NCBI GenBank assembly: GCA_016933255.1
Contig: JAFGBF010000008.1
Coordinates: 122,017-186,016, forward strand
From: Candidatus Krumholzibacteriota bacterium
GTDB lineage: Bacteria; Krumholzibacteriota; Krumholzibacteriia; Krumholzibacteriales; Krumholzibacteriaceae
Length of the DNA: 64,000 nucleotides
Direction: 5' to 3'
The notes under the pieces are model-generated. The model saw only the letters and a list, made by a program, of their open reading frames with translations. It had not been told where the DNA came from and did not search any database. A program made the position numbers and the translations under genes. Shown here piece by piece: positions 32,266 to 42,184 of this stretch; the stretch's first letter is position 1, and each line of letters begins with the position of its first letter.

Positions 32266-33156
32266 ATGGTAGAGAGAAGGTACACGGTAAAGGCTATTTT
32301 CATCGGTTTCATTCTTTGTCTTGTAGCTGCCTCACCCGTAGTTCTTCTGGCTCAGGAAGCTGTTGGGGAAGCTGCCGAGAAGGCTGTCGAGGAAACACCG
32401 ACATTTGAACTGACAATACAGTCGGCTCAGGATTCACTTGGAACAGCCAAGAATGATTCAATGGCTGTCGCGAGGGATGTTGCCGATATGGCCGAGAGAA
32501 AAAGACTCGGCATTGTCCTTTACAACCTTAAGCACAGCGGCATCGGCGAGAAATATGTCGATGGCGGAAACTTTATGCATGCCCTTCTTCTGGCCTCGAT
32601 AGTCGGGCTGGTCTTTATTATCGAAAGGCTCGTAACACTTTCCCGCGCCCGTATAAACGTCAGGTCGCTTATGTCGGAAGTGCTTTCGACTATCCGGTCT
32701 GAGGGTATAGACGGCGCGATGGGTGTATGCGAGAGGACGAGAGGTCCTATCGCTGCGGTCCTTCATTCAGGCCTTCTGAGATCGGGAAGAGGTCCCGATG
32801 CTGTCAAGGAGGCAATAGAGACAGCAGGCAGTATCGAGACTTCGTTCCTCGAGCGCGGTCTGGTTGCGATCGCTACGGTCGCGCAGGTAGCGCCTCTTCT
32901 CGGGTTCCTTGGGACTGTATCCGGAATGATCAGCGCGTTTGCTGCTATCGCTTCTGCCGAACAGGTGAGCGCGAAGGTGGTAGCCTCCGGTATCGAGGAA
33001 GCGCTGATAACGACCGCTACGGGTCTTATTATCGCTATTCCGGCCAGTATCGGACATTCGTTCTTTGTATCGCAGATCGACCGTTTTGTCCTTGAGATGG
33101 AAGAAGCCTCGGCCGAGCTGGTCAACGAACTGATCGAACTGGAAATTAAAAAGTAG
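32266..33156 (+). CDS. exbB: MotA/TolQ/ExbB proton channel family protein
   Basis: VAPLLGFLGTVSGMISAFAAIASAEQVSAKVVASGIEEALITTATGLIIAIPASIGHSFF. Confidence 0.95.
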   Translation: MVERRYTVKAIFIGFILCLVAASPVVLLAQEAVGEAAEKAVEETPTFELTIQSAQDSLGTAKNDSMAVARDVADMAERKRLGIVLYNLKHSGIGEKYVDGGNFMHALLLASIVGLVFIIERLVTLSRARINVRSLMSEVLSTIRSEGIDGAMGVCERTRGPIAAVLHSGLLRSGRGPDAVKEAIETAGSIETSFLERGLVAIATVAQVAPLLGFLGTVSGMISAFAAIASAEQVSAKVVASGIEEALITTATGLIIAIPASIGHSFFVSQIDRFVLEMEEASAELVNELIELEIKK

Positions 33157-33173
33157 CGATTCGGAGCTGAAAA

Positions 33174-33584
33174 ATGATCAAAAAAAGCTCAAAAGTCTCA
33201 GCAGAGTTCAGCACTGCGTCGATGTCAGATATCAATTTCCTTCTGTTGATCTTTTTTCTGGTGACAACGATGTTCGCTGTTGAAAAAGGCCTTCCGATGG
33301 CTCTGCCCGGACAGCAGTCGAAATCGGTAAAACTGAAGAAAGACAATGTAGTCGTTCTTCAGGCTTACGCGAACGGTTCTATAGTTGTCAGGGGGTCCGG
33401 CCCTGTAAGGCTGGAGGACCTCAAACAATTCGTAGAAAACAAACTTATTCAGAACAGTAAAGCAGTCATCGTAATTGAGACGCATCCCGATGCCGATTAC
33501 GGTTTGATGATAGATATCCTCGATGAGCTGCGTCTGGCACAGGCCGAGCGCATATCTTTGAGGACGATGAAAACGGGCACATAG
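33174..33584 (+). CDS. exbD: Biopolymer transporter ExbD/TolR (copy 1)
   Basis: STASMSDINFLLLIFFLVTTMFAVEKGLPMALP. Confidence 0.94.
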   Translation: MIKKSSKVSAEFSTASMSDINFLLLIFFLVTTMFAVEKGLPMALPGQQSKSVKLKKDNVVVLQAYANGSIVVRGSGPVRLEDLKQFVENKLIQNSKAVIVIETHPDADYGLMIDILDELRLAQAERISLRTMKTGT

Positions 33585-33596
33585 AGGAGAACAGAT

Positions 33597-34001
33597 TTGA
33601 AGATATCCAAGAGCCAGGGCGTATCAAACAGTATTCCGACGGGGTCGATGGCTGATATCATATTCCTTCTCCTTATCTTTTTTATGGTAACGACCATATT
33701 CAAGATGGAAGAGGGGCTTCCTATTACTCTTCCCAGAGCCGAGACCGGCAGCGAGCTTGAGAGGGAGAGGCTGATCCATATATGGGCCGACCGATACAAC
33801 AGAGTAAGCATCAATGACAAACTTGTGCCGCTAGATTATATAGATTCTGTCGTACAATCGAGATTCGAGGAGAATCCAGGCCTCGTAGTAGCCTTCAATA
33901 TCGACCACAGGACAAAATACAATCTCGTCTCAGAGATAATAGAACAGTTAAAAGAAGCCAATGCTGTAAACGTGACATTCGTTTCAGTCGGCGATGATTG
34001 A
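33597..34001 (+). CDS. exbD: Biopolymer transporter ExbD/TolR (copy 2)
   Basis: PTGSMADIIFLLLIFFMVTTIFKMEEGLPITLP; TTG start. Confidence 0.94.
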   Translation: MKISKSQGVSNSIPTGSMADIIFLLLIFFMVTTIFKMEEGLPITLPRAETGSELERERLIHIWADRYNRVSINDKLVPLDYIDSVVQSRFEENPGLVVAFNIDHRTKYNLVSEIIEQLKEANAVNVTFVSVGDD

Positions 34002-34025
34002 TCATATTAGTACAAGGGGTAGCGC

Positions 34026-34658
34026 GTGTCTTCGGTAGCAATCGCAAATCAGCAGTTTAAGGGTGGGTATTCCAGATATCTGAGAAATTCGCTCTATGCT
34101 ACTATAGTGATTCATTTTGTTGTGATATATTTTTCTCCTCCCTTCGAATTTAAACCGTATGTCCTGAAGGAACAGGAGTTTATCGTAATTGAGACAGCTG
34201 ATGATTTCGAGCTTCCTCCTCCGCCTCAGGAGATCGACCAGCCGGTGATTCCTATGGAGGCCGCAGAAGGGGAAGAAGTAGATGAGGAGACGGAGATAGC
34301 GCCTACGAGTTTTGACAGGATCGACAATCTTCCGCCGCCGCCGCCGCCCCCTTCAGAGGCCGGGCAGGAGTTTTATGCCTTCGATGAACCTCCGCAGCTG
34401 ATCAAACATGTTTCGCCGAAGTATCCGAGTCTGGCCCAGTCTGCTGGCATTGAGGGTACGGTCCTTATCAGGGTGGTCGTCGGTGTCGACGGGAAGGTGA
34501 TCAGCGCCAGTGTGCTTCAGTCGGATGTTACGCCCGCGATGGAAAGGTCGGCGCTGGAAGCGGCAAAGAAGTTTATCTTCAAACCGGCAAAACAGAGAAC
34601 GGTGCCTGTGAGAGCTTCGATGGCGGTTCCGATCAGATTCAAACTGCACGGTAAATAG
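34026..34658 (+). CDS. tonB: Energy transducer TonB
   Basis: Single N-terminal TM, Pro-rich spacer (LPPPPPPPSE), C-terminal HVSPKYPSLAQSAGIEGTVLIRVVVGVDGKVISASVLQSD. Confidence 0.95.
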   Translation: MSSVAIANQQFKGGYSRYLRNSLYATIVIHFVVIYFSPPFEFKPYVLKEQEFIVIETADDFELPPPPQEIDQPVIPMEAAEGEEVDEETEIAPTSFDRIDNLPPPPPPPSEAGQEFYAFDEPPQLIKHVSPKYPSLAQSAGIEGTVLIRVVVGVDGKVISASVLQSDVTPAMERSALEAAKKFIFKPAKQRTVPVRASMAVPIRFKLHGK

Positions 34659-34686
34659 GATCGGACTGAAGATCAGGTAATAATAG

Positions 34687-34710
34687 AGCCCGGCCCTGCC
34701 GGGCTTTTTT
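34687..34710 (+). terminator. Rho-independent terminator after tonB
   Basis: Perfect 8-bp stem AGCCCGGC-CCT-GCCGGGCT followed by a T tract. Confidence 0.92.
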
Positions 34711-34837
34711 CATATACTGGAAAACCAAGTTGATATAGAATGCAGGTTATATGAAACTTAGGTGATGATTCTATCGTAACAATATGTAGTTATCTTTGGA
34801 TAAGAATGATTTTCCTGTTCGGAAGAAAGGTATCAAA

Positions 34838-36190
34838 ATGAAGTTTATCTGTATATTTTCAGCGGTGGCGTTTTGCGCTACTGCCTTTCCGGGAGTATTT
34901 GGATCGATCGTCCCTTCATGCCAGGCGGCTTCGAATGAAGTGCTTTCTCTAAATGAATGTATAGAGATAGCTTTGGTAAACAATCCGGATATTCATGTAG
35001 CAAAAGAGAGCGTGAAAAAGAACGACAGTTCCGTCAAATACAGCTATGGAAACCTCCTTCCAAACTTGTCGGCGGCGGTCTCATCGGGGCATGTCTACTA
35101 TGGTCCCTCCTCGGTGCAGTTCGATTCTCAGGGACGTCCCGTTCAAACCAGTGGATTTGACTATAACAACTATGGTTTCAGATTGACTTCAGATCTCGTT
35201 CTCTTTGACGGAGGAGGAAATATCAGCAGGATCAATTCTGCAAGGCACAGCAGGGAGGCGGCAAAAGAACAGCTTCAGTACAGCAAGGATATGCTCACCG
35301 CGGATGTCATAAGATCATATTACTATCTCGTGAGAAGCAAGATGCTTTATATCGTCCAGGAGGAATCGATGGAACAGGCCGCCAGGAACCTGTCAAGATC
35401 GGAAGCTCTTCTCGAAGTCGGTTCGGCTACAAGAGCAGACGTGTTGAAGGCGAAGGTCCGCCATTCGAATACCCGTCTTACGATGATAAGCACCAGAAAC
35501 CAGATCGAACTGGCGAGGGAAGATCTGACAGCACTGTTGAATATAGATCCAGGAAGAGTCATAGATGTCGATACATCCCTTGTCATCGACATAACAGAAC
35601 CTGATCCGGAGACCGAGATCGATTTTGCGATCGACCACAGGGCCGACCTGAAGAGCCTGGAATATTCCAAAAAAGCTGCTAAATCCGGCATTACGAACGC
35701 AAGAAGCGGATGGTTCCCCGTCCTTGGAGCGAGTTTCGGATATTACTGGAACGACAGGCAGTGGGCTGATAATCTCAATTTCTTCAAGGAAGAGTACCAG
35801 TGGAATATTACAGGGTATATAAGCCTGAATATATTCGACCGGTTCCTTACAAGCACGAATATCACGTCGGCAAAGGCGGATTACAGGATAGCGGAATACA
35901 ACCTTGAAAAATACAGGCTTATCGCCGTGAAAGAGATCAAGTCGCTTATGTTCGGGATCCGGGAGGCGACCGAGAGGATGGCAGTAGCTGCGGAGACAGT
36001 CGAACAGGCTAACGAGGATGTGAGGCTTGCTGAAGAGAGATACAGGGTCGGGGCGGGGACTATGCTTGAGACAATAGACGCCCAGGTCGCCCTGACGCAG
36101 GCGAAAGCAGACGTGATAGAGGCAAAATGTGATTATCTTGTGGCAGTGGCAGATCTTGCCAGAGCGACGGGGCGAAGGGCAGGGAATTAA
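34838..36190 (+). CDS. TolC family outer-membrane efflux protein
   Basis: [25 protein letters not shown]; duplicated helical repeats; [25 protein letters not shown]. Start moved to ATG 34838 (signal peptide [13 protein letters not shown]). Confidence 0.94.
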   Translation: MKFICIFSAVAFCATAFPGVFGSIVPSCQAASNEVLSLNECIEIALVNNPDIHVAKESVKKNDSSVKYSYGNLLPNLSAAVSSGHVYYGPSSVQFDSQGRPVQTSGFDYNNYGFRLTSDLVLFDGGGNISRINSARHSREAAKEQLQYSKDMLTADVIRSYYYLVRSKMLYIVQEESMEQAARNLSRSEALLEVGSATRADVLKAKVRHSNTRLTMISTRNQIELAREDLTALLNIDPGRVIDVDTSLVIDITEPDPETEIDFAIDHRADLKSLEYSKKAAKSGITNARSGWFPVLGASFGYYWNDRQWADNLNFFKEEYQWNITGYISLNIFDRFLTSTNITSAKADYRIAEYNLEKYRLIAVKEIKSLMFGIREATERMAVAAETVEQANEDVRLAEERYRVGAGTMLETIDAQVALTQAKADVIEAKCDYLVAVADLARATGRRAGN

Positions 36191-36230
36191 GGGGGATCTT
36201 TCAAAGAGTACAAGACAGGAGAGAATCAGG

Positions 36231-36917
36231 ATGTTGATCAGTGTAAAGGGAATCACAAAAATCTATCAGGTAGGTGTTCAGGAGATCAGGGCCGTGGCAG
36301 GCGTCGATCTGCAGGTTCAGAACAACGAGTATCTTTCGATAATGGGGCCTTCAGGTTCCGGCAAATCGACTTTGATGAATATCCTTGGCTGTCTCGATAC
36401 GCCGACTTCCGGATCGTATTCTCTTAATGGAGAGGAAGTCAGCGGCCTCAGGGACGATGAGCTTGCTTTTATCCGGAATAAAGAGATAGGATTTGTTTTT
36501 CAGACATTCAATCTTCTTCCCAGAGCTTCAGCTTTGCAGAATGTGGAACTGCCGCTTATCTACGGCGGGGTTCCTTCCGACGAAAGGCGCGAAAGAGCGG
36601 GGAAGGCCCTGGATTCTGTCGGACTTGCTGACAGGGCCAGCCACAGGCCGAGCGAACTTTCAGGAGGGCAGCGGCAAAGGGTCGCTATCGCGAGGGCACT
36701 TGTCAATAACCCTTCTATCATCCTTGCCGATGAACCTACCGGCAATCTTGACAGCAGCACAGGCAATGAGATAATGGATATATTCAAAGAAATCCATTCC
36801 GGCGGTAATACGATCATAATGGTGACCCACGAAGAATATATCGCCGAGCACTCCAAACGTATTGTCAGACTGCTCGATGGTCTGATATCATCAGACAAAC
36901 AAGTCGTCAATAATTGA
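36231..36917 (+). CDS. ABC transporter ATP-binding protein (MacB/LolD type, stand-alone)
   Basis: [62 protein letters not shown] 36231 preferred. Confidence 0.95.
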   Translation: MLISVKGITKIYQVGVQEIRAVAGVDLQVQNNEYLSIMGPSGSGKSTLMNILGCLDTPTSGSYSLNGEEVSGLRDDELAFIRNKEIGFVFQTFNLLPRASALQNVELPLIYGGVPSDERRERAGKALDSVGLADRASHRPSELSGGQRQRVAIARALVNNPSIILADEPTGNLDSSTGNEIMDIFKEIHSGGNTIIMVTHEEYIAEHSKRIVRLLDGLISSDKQVVNN

Positions 36918-36955
36918 ATTTTCGGATCCAAGCAGATTTGAGTCAGGGGGATTTG

Positions 36956-38176
36956 ATGAAAAAGAAATACTGGATTATCCTGGGCGCGGTCGTAGTGATC
37001 GCGTTTTTTATCATAATCAATATGAAGGCAAAAAAAGGTAAGGCAGTCTCTGTCCGAGCCGAAAAAGTGGAAAAAAGAGACCTTTCGATGATCATTTCAG
37101 CTTCGGGGAATATTCGTCCGAAAAGACAGGTCGATATCAGCGCCAGTACTATAGGTAAGGTCACTGAAGTAGCTGTCAAGGAGGGTGATGTAGTCAAAAA
37201 GGGGCAGTTCCTGATCCAGATAGACCCGATCCAGCTAGAATCGACTGTCGCCCAGCTGAATGCTTCGCTGGAGTCTCTCTATGAAGAAGAGAAGAGCGCC
37301 CTTACGCAGTCCAATAAAGCGAAAAGCGACTACGACAGGGTCACAAGACTTTTTAAACAGGGATATCTGACCGACCAGGAAGTGGAGGCGGCGAAGACGA
37401 ATTATGACGTTGCAGTCTCTTCCCTGGAATCTGCAAGGCACAGGGTCGTTCAGCAGAGAGCCTTATTACAGAGTGCCAGGCATAATCTCGAGGAAGTGAC
37501 GATCACCGCGGGGATGGATGGCGTTGTTACGAGATTGAATGTCGAGGTGGGAGAGATCGCTATCATGGGGACTCTGAACAACCCCGGGACTGTGTTGATG
37601 ACTATTGCCGATCTTTCTACTATCGAGGCGGAGGTCGAGGTCGACGAGACGGAGGTTGTAAATATAAAACTTGGAGATAAGGCAAAAGTCACGCTCGACG
37701 CGTTTCCCGACACTTCCTATGTGGGGGAAGTCACCGAGATAGGCAACAGCCCGATACTTTCCTCCGGACAGCAGGGCGTCGATTTCGAGGTAGTGATTAC
37801 AGTCACTGATACGATCAAGATCGTCAGGCCGGGTCTTTCCGCCGATGCCGAGATAACGGTGGCAGAGAGGGCAGGAGCTATCTCCATTCCGATCCAGAGC
37901 CTTACCGTCAGGAGGGCCAAGGACCTGAAAGGTTTTGAAAAATCCGATTCTACGAAAACGGAGGAATCTGAAAAAGAGATCGAGGGCGTTTTTGTCGTTG
38001 ATGGCGGAAAAGGGATATTCACTCCGGTAAAAGTCGGAATAGCAGATCAGAAATATTTCGAGGTCATCTCAGGCCTTAAAGGCGATGAAGATGTCGTAAG
38101 CGGTAATTTCAAGGCGGTAAGAGACCTTAAGGACGGCCAGAGAGTCAAGGTCACCAAGAAAAGCGAAAAGAAATAG
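36956..38176 (+). CDS. Efflux RND/MacA-type periplasmic adaptor subunit
   Basis: N-terminal TM, RPKRQVDISASTIGKVTEVAVKEGDVVKKGQFLIQID lipoyl-like motif, coiled-coil hairpin, barrel domain. Confidence 0.94.
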   Translation: MKKKYWIILGAVVVIAFFIIINMKAKKGKAVSVRAEKVEKRDLSMIISASGNIRPKRQVDISASTIGKVTEVAVKEGDVVKKGQFLIQIDPIQLESTVAQLNASLESLYEEEKSALTQSNKAKSDYDRVTRLFKQGYLTDQEVEAAKTNYDVAVSSLESARHRVVQQRALLQSARHNLEEVTITAGMDGVVTRLNVEVGEIAIMGTLNNPGTVLMTIADLSTIEAEVEVDETEVVNIKLGDKAKVTLDAFPDTSYVGEVTEIGNSPILSSGQQGVDFEVVITVTDTIKIVRPGLSADAEITVAERAGAISIPIQSLTVRRAKDLKGFEKSDSTKTEESEKEIEGVFVVDGGKGIFTPVKVGIADQKYFEVISGLKGDEDVVSGNFKAVRDLKDGQRVKVTKKSEKK

Positions 38177-38230
38177 AAGATAATATATCAGTACAGGGGC
38201 CGGGGAATATTCGACGGATCATAAAAAACG

Positions 38231-39460
38231 ATGCTTATATTTCAGGGAATCCGAATCGCAATCAACGCTCTTCGTGAGAACAAGCTGCGTACTTTTCTCA
38301 CCCTTCTCGGCAATATTGTCGGCACCATGTCTGTAATAGCGGTGGTTTCGCTGATAGGGGGCGCCGATAACTACGTAAAGGAAGAGGTGGCCGGTGAAGG
38401 CAGCAATATCTTTTCTATCGAGAGGATCAATTTTTTTGAGGCGATAACCGATCTCGACGCTTTTCTTGAGGCTCTTTCAAGAAACAAGGTAATAAGGCTC
38501 AGCGACGTCGATTATTTAAAGGAGAATATCCCCTCGGCGTCGTATATAGGGGCTGCTGCCGACGAGAGGGATATCGTCCTCGCCCGCGAGAAGAAGATCG
38601 ATAACGTCGAGATAAGAGGCCGCAGTGTCGAATATTCCGTTATAGAGAAGGTGGAGCTTCATTCAGGACGACACATCTCATATGTCGAAGATGAGACAAG
38701 CGCCGCTGTAGCGGTCCTCGGCTGGGATATCAACCAGCATCTCTTCGGAGGTCGGAATCCAATCGGGAAAAAGGTCAAGATCGGCAATAAGCACTTCAGG
38801 GTGATAGGGGTGATGAAGGACAGGGGCACGATGTTTGGAGAATCGAGAAACAGGTTTGTCTATATTCCGATCAGGACTTTTCTAAAGCAGTTCGGATCGA
38901 GGACGTCGATAGGGATCAAGATAAAAGCTTCCGATATTGACCTCCTCAGACAGGCTGTCGATGAAGCGACGATGGCGATGCGCATAAGGCACAGGCTCAG
39001 ACCTCTCGAAGATAACGACTTCAGCGTCATCACATCGCAGAATCTTATTTCCCTCTGGGAGAAAATATCCTCATCGATATTCAAGGCTCTGATATTCATC
39101 GTGTCTATAGCCCTTGTCATAGGAGGGGTAGTCCTTATGAACGTCATGCTTGTCTCGGTGACCGAGCGTACAAGAGAGATAGGCCTGAGGAAAGCGCTCG
39201 GAGCGAGAAAATCCAATATCATCTGGCAATTCATAGTCGAGTCGATAACCCTGTCCCTTGTCGGGGGGATCTTCGGAATATTGATCGGTTTCACCATAGC
39301 CGCGGTAATATCGCTCATATCCCCGCTTCCGTATATTATCGAGCCGTGGTCGATAATCGCGGGGCTTGTAGTGACCTTCTTGATCGGCCTGATATTCGGG
39401 ACGTATCCCGCAAGCAAGGCGGCAAACCTTGATCCTGTAGTAGCGCTGCATCATGAGTAG
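38231..39460 (+). CDS. ABC transporter permease, MacB/FtsX type (1)
   Basis: NALRENKLRTFLTLLGNIVGTMSVIAVVS; NVMLVSVTERTREIGLRKALGARKSNIIWQFIVESITLSLVGG. Confidence 0.94.
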   Translation: MLIFQGIRIAINALRENKLRTFLTLLGNIVGTMSVIAVVSLIGGADNYVKEEVAGEGSNIFSIERINFFEAITDLDAFLEALSRNKVIRLSDVDYLKENIPSASYIGAAADERDIVLAREKKIDNVEIRGRSVEYSVIEKVELHSGRHISYVEDETSAAVAVLGWDINQHLFGGRNPIGKKVKIGNKHFRVIGVMKDRGTMFGESRNRFVYIPIRTFLKQFGSRTSIGIKIKASDIDLLRQAVDEATMAMRIRHRLRPLEDNDFSVITSQNLISLWEKISSSIFKALIFIVSIALVIGGVVLMNVMLVSVTERTREIGLRKALGARKSNIIWQFIVESITLSLVGGIFGILIGFTIAAVISLISPLPYIIEPWSIIAGLVVTFLIGLIFGTYPASKAANLDPVVALHHE

Positions 39461-39484
39461 GACTGGATAAAGAAAGAGATCATC

Positions 39485-40762
39485 ATGCCTGAGAAAATCT
39501 CATACAGCTCGAAGATCGCTGCCAGCCACAAACAGGTCTGGGTCGAGAATTTTAAACAGGCGATCGGCGTCATAAGCAATCACAAGATGCGCTCAAGCCT
39601 TCTGATCGTAGGCGTAGCGATAGGAGTAACGACCGTTCTGGCGATGGTCACGGTGATGTCGGGGCTGGGGGAGAGGATACGAGAGGATATTGTGTCGGCA
39701 AACAGGCCGTATCTTTTCGTATCAAGGATGGACCCTTTCGGTGATTCCCAGGAAAGACAGGATATGTACCGCAGAAAACAGCTTACTGCCGAGGATATGG
39801 CGGCGCTCGGGGAAGATTGCGCAACAGTCGACAAGGTGGACCTTCAGATAGATCCGGGAGGAAGGATGTGGGTGCTTCGTTATGAGGGGGAGAGGACGAA
39901 TCTGATCCAGATCATAGGATCTTCGGAGAATTTCGGAAGTATGTACAGTATCCAGGTCGGGGAGGGAAGATTCTTTACCGGGTTCGAGCTTGAAAGAAGC
40001 AGAAGGGTAGTCGTCCTGGGCTATGGGCCTGCAAAAGATCTTTTCCCGAACCGCGATCCAGTCGGCAAGCGGATAAAGATGGGAAATCATGAATATACCG
40101 TCGTCGGCGCGATGAAATCGAGAGAGCATATCATGGGGAGCATAGGGGATAATTTCGCCGTTGTCCCGTTTACTACCTTCGAAAAGGATCTTTTCGGCAG
40201 GTTCGACGATTATCAGCTCGGTGTCACTATAAAGGAAGAATATACGCTTGATGAGGGTGAGGAGGAAGTGGCCGCGCTGCTGAGGATCAGGAGAAAGGTC
40301 GCTCCCGGCGATAAGGACGATTTCCATATAACGACATCAGAGACTTTCAAGGAGATGCTGAACAATATTACTGGCAGTATCGGCCTGATACTTGTCGTGA
40401 TATCGTCTATCGGCCTTATGGTGGGAGGAATAGGCGTGATGAATATCATGCTCATATCGGTAACAGAGAGGACAAGGGAAGTTGGGATAAGGATGGCTAT
40501 GGGGGCAAGAAGAAGGGATATCCTTCAGCAGTTCCTGATCGAAGCTTCTACCCTTACCGGAGCTGGGGGGCTGATAGGTATTTTACTTGGACTGGTGACG
40601 GCAAAGGGAGTCTCCAACCTTATCAAGTTTCCATATTCCGTACCGCTGATCTGGATAGTGATCGCTTTTGTCTTTTCAGCTTCTATCGGGATCATCTTCG
40701 GGATCTATCCCGCCAACCGTGCAGCCAGGATGGATCCGATAAAAGCTCTTCACTACGATTAG
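39485..40762 (+). CDS. ABC transporter permease, MacB/FtsX type (2)
   Basis: NHKMRSSLLIVGVAIGVTTVLAMVTVMSGLGERI; NIMLISVTERTREVGIRMAMGARRRDILQQFLIEASTLTGAGG. Confidence 0.94.
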   Translation: MPEKISYSSKIAASHKQVWVENFKQAIGVISNHKMRSSLLIVGVAIGVTTVLAMVTVMSGLGERIREDIVSANRPYLFVSRMDPFGDSQERQDMYRRKQLTAEDMAALGEDCATVDKVDLQIDPGGRMWVLRYEGERTNLIQIIGSSENFGSMYSIQVGEGRFFTGFELERSRRVVVLGYGPAKDLFPNRDPVGKRIKMGNHEYTVVGAMKSREHIMGSIGDNFAVVPFTTFEKDLFGRFDDYQLGVTIKEEYTLDEGEEEVAALLRIRRKVAPGDKDDFHITTSETFKEMLNNITGSIGLILVVISSIGLMVGGIGVMNIMLISVTERTREVGIRMAMGARRRDILQQFLIEASTLTGAGGLIGILLGLVTAKGVSNLIKFPYSVPLIWIVIAFVFSASIGIIFGIYPANRAARMDPIKALHYD

Positions 40763-40821
40763 CCCATATTTCTTGCCTGCCGCCTCCCGGGAGTCTATAC
40801 TTCGGTAGAGGGAGGTTGTCG

Positions 40822-42171
40822 ATGAGATCTATTCATAAGCAGGATTCTCGATACTCGGCGGGCGGTTGTGCTGCAGCAGTGATTCTCGCGATATTGCTTC
40901 TTTCCGCGCCTTCCGTGGTCTTAAGCCAGATGAGAATGAACTCTCCCGATGCTCCTTTCGAACTGTCTATCAGCCAGAGGATAGACAGGGAAAGAGGAAC
41001 GTATCTGAGGATCAACGCTACTGTCGATTACCGTCAGCTGATCTTTTTTAAAAAGCCCGGCGGGTATGAAGCCGCCTACAGGGTCTATCTGAATATAAAA
41101 GAAAAGAAGAATGACAGGGTAAGAGGAGAGGTCTGGGAGGAATCGGCTTCTGCCGCCTCGTATAATGACACAAAGTCTATAAGCCTCAAATCTGTCATTA
41201 AAAAAGATTTTCCGATCGGCGCGGGCGACTTCAGGGTCGAGATGATCATTGAGATGCTCGGCAGTTCGAGGAAACTCAAGAGGGAGATAGATGTCAGGAT
41301 AGTCGCAACGGACTCCGACGCGATAATGATAGAGATGCCTCTTTTTCTTCAGCCCGGCAGGGCCGATATTGCCGGCCCGCCCCCAAAAGGAGAATTGCGT
41401 ATATCTCCATGCGATTCTCTCGACGATGGATTCGATCATATCCCGGGCGCGGTATTTATGGGGTTCGATTCATGGATAAGGGTCTTTTTCGGTCTTTTAC
41501 CCCCGTCAGGCCAGGATTCGCATAGTCAGTGCAGCCTTTCAATAAGGGTCTCCGATCCGGGAGGCAGGGTCCTGTTTTATAATAAACAATCAGTCGAGAC
41601 CCGCCCCGGGGAGTACAGGGGTTATTGCGCCGATATCAACGTCGACGACCTCGATATAGGGGTGTATGACTTTTCGATCTCGGGTGTGATTTGCGGTACT
41701 GGCATAAAGACGGAAAGAAACGGAAGCTTCACAGTGCTTCTGAACAGGGGGCTGCTCGGCGGACATTTTTCCAAAATGATCGAACTGCTTTCTCTTGTAG
41801 CTGATGACGATGAGCTTGACGTCCTGAGAGAGGCTCCCGAAACAGAGAGGCTGAACGAATGGAACCGTTTCTGGAAAGAGCGGGATCCTACGCCGCAGAC
41901 GGCGCTGAATGAAGAGCTGAGCGAGTATCTTGTCAGGCTAAGGTACGCATTGAGGACATTTTCAAAATACAGGCCCGGATGGAAGACAGATATGGGAAGG
42001 GTATATATTCGATACGGAAGGCCCGACCGTATGCTGGACCAGTCAGGAGCGATGTCCAGTTACGGAAGTGAATATCAGTTGTGGTATTATGACTCGATGG
42101 GTATGGTCTATATTTTCAGAAATTCGCTGCACGGAGGGGAATATCGTCTCGTTGAATCAAGAATGTACTGA
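40822..42171 (+). CDS. GWxTD domain-containing exported protein (second)
   Basis: EWNRFWKERDPTPQTALNEELSEYLVRLRYALRTFSKYRPGWKTDMGRVYIRYGRPD; signal peptide. Confidence 0.88.
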   Translation: MRSIHKQDSRYSAGGCAAAVILAILLLSAPSVVLSQMRMNSPDAPFELSISQRIDRERGTYLRINATVDYRQLIFFKKPGGYEAAYRVYLNIKEKKNDRVRGEVWEESASAASYNDTKSISLKSVIKKDFPIGAGDFRVEMIIEMLGSSRKLKREIDVRIVATDSDAIMIEMPLFLQPGRADIAGPPPKGELRISPCDSLDDGFDHIPGAVFMGFDSWIRVFFGLLPPSGQDSHSQCSLSIRVSDPGGRVLFYNKQSVETRPGEYRGYCADINVDDLDIGVYDFSISGVICGTGIKTERNGSFTVLLNRGLLGGHFSKMIELLSLVADDDELDVLREAPETERLNEWNRFWKERDPTPQTALNEELSEYLVRLRYALRTFSKYRPGWKTDMGRVYIRYGRPDRMLDQSGAMSSYGSEYQLWYYDSMGMVYIFRNSLHGGEYRLVESRMY

Positions 42172-42184
42172 AAATGGAAGTCTG

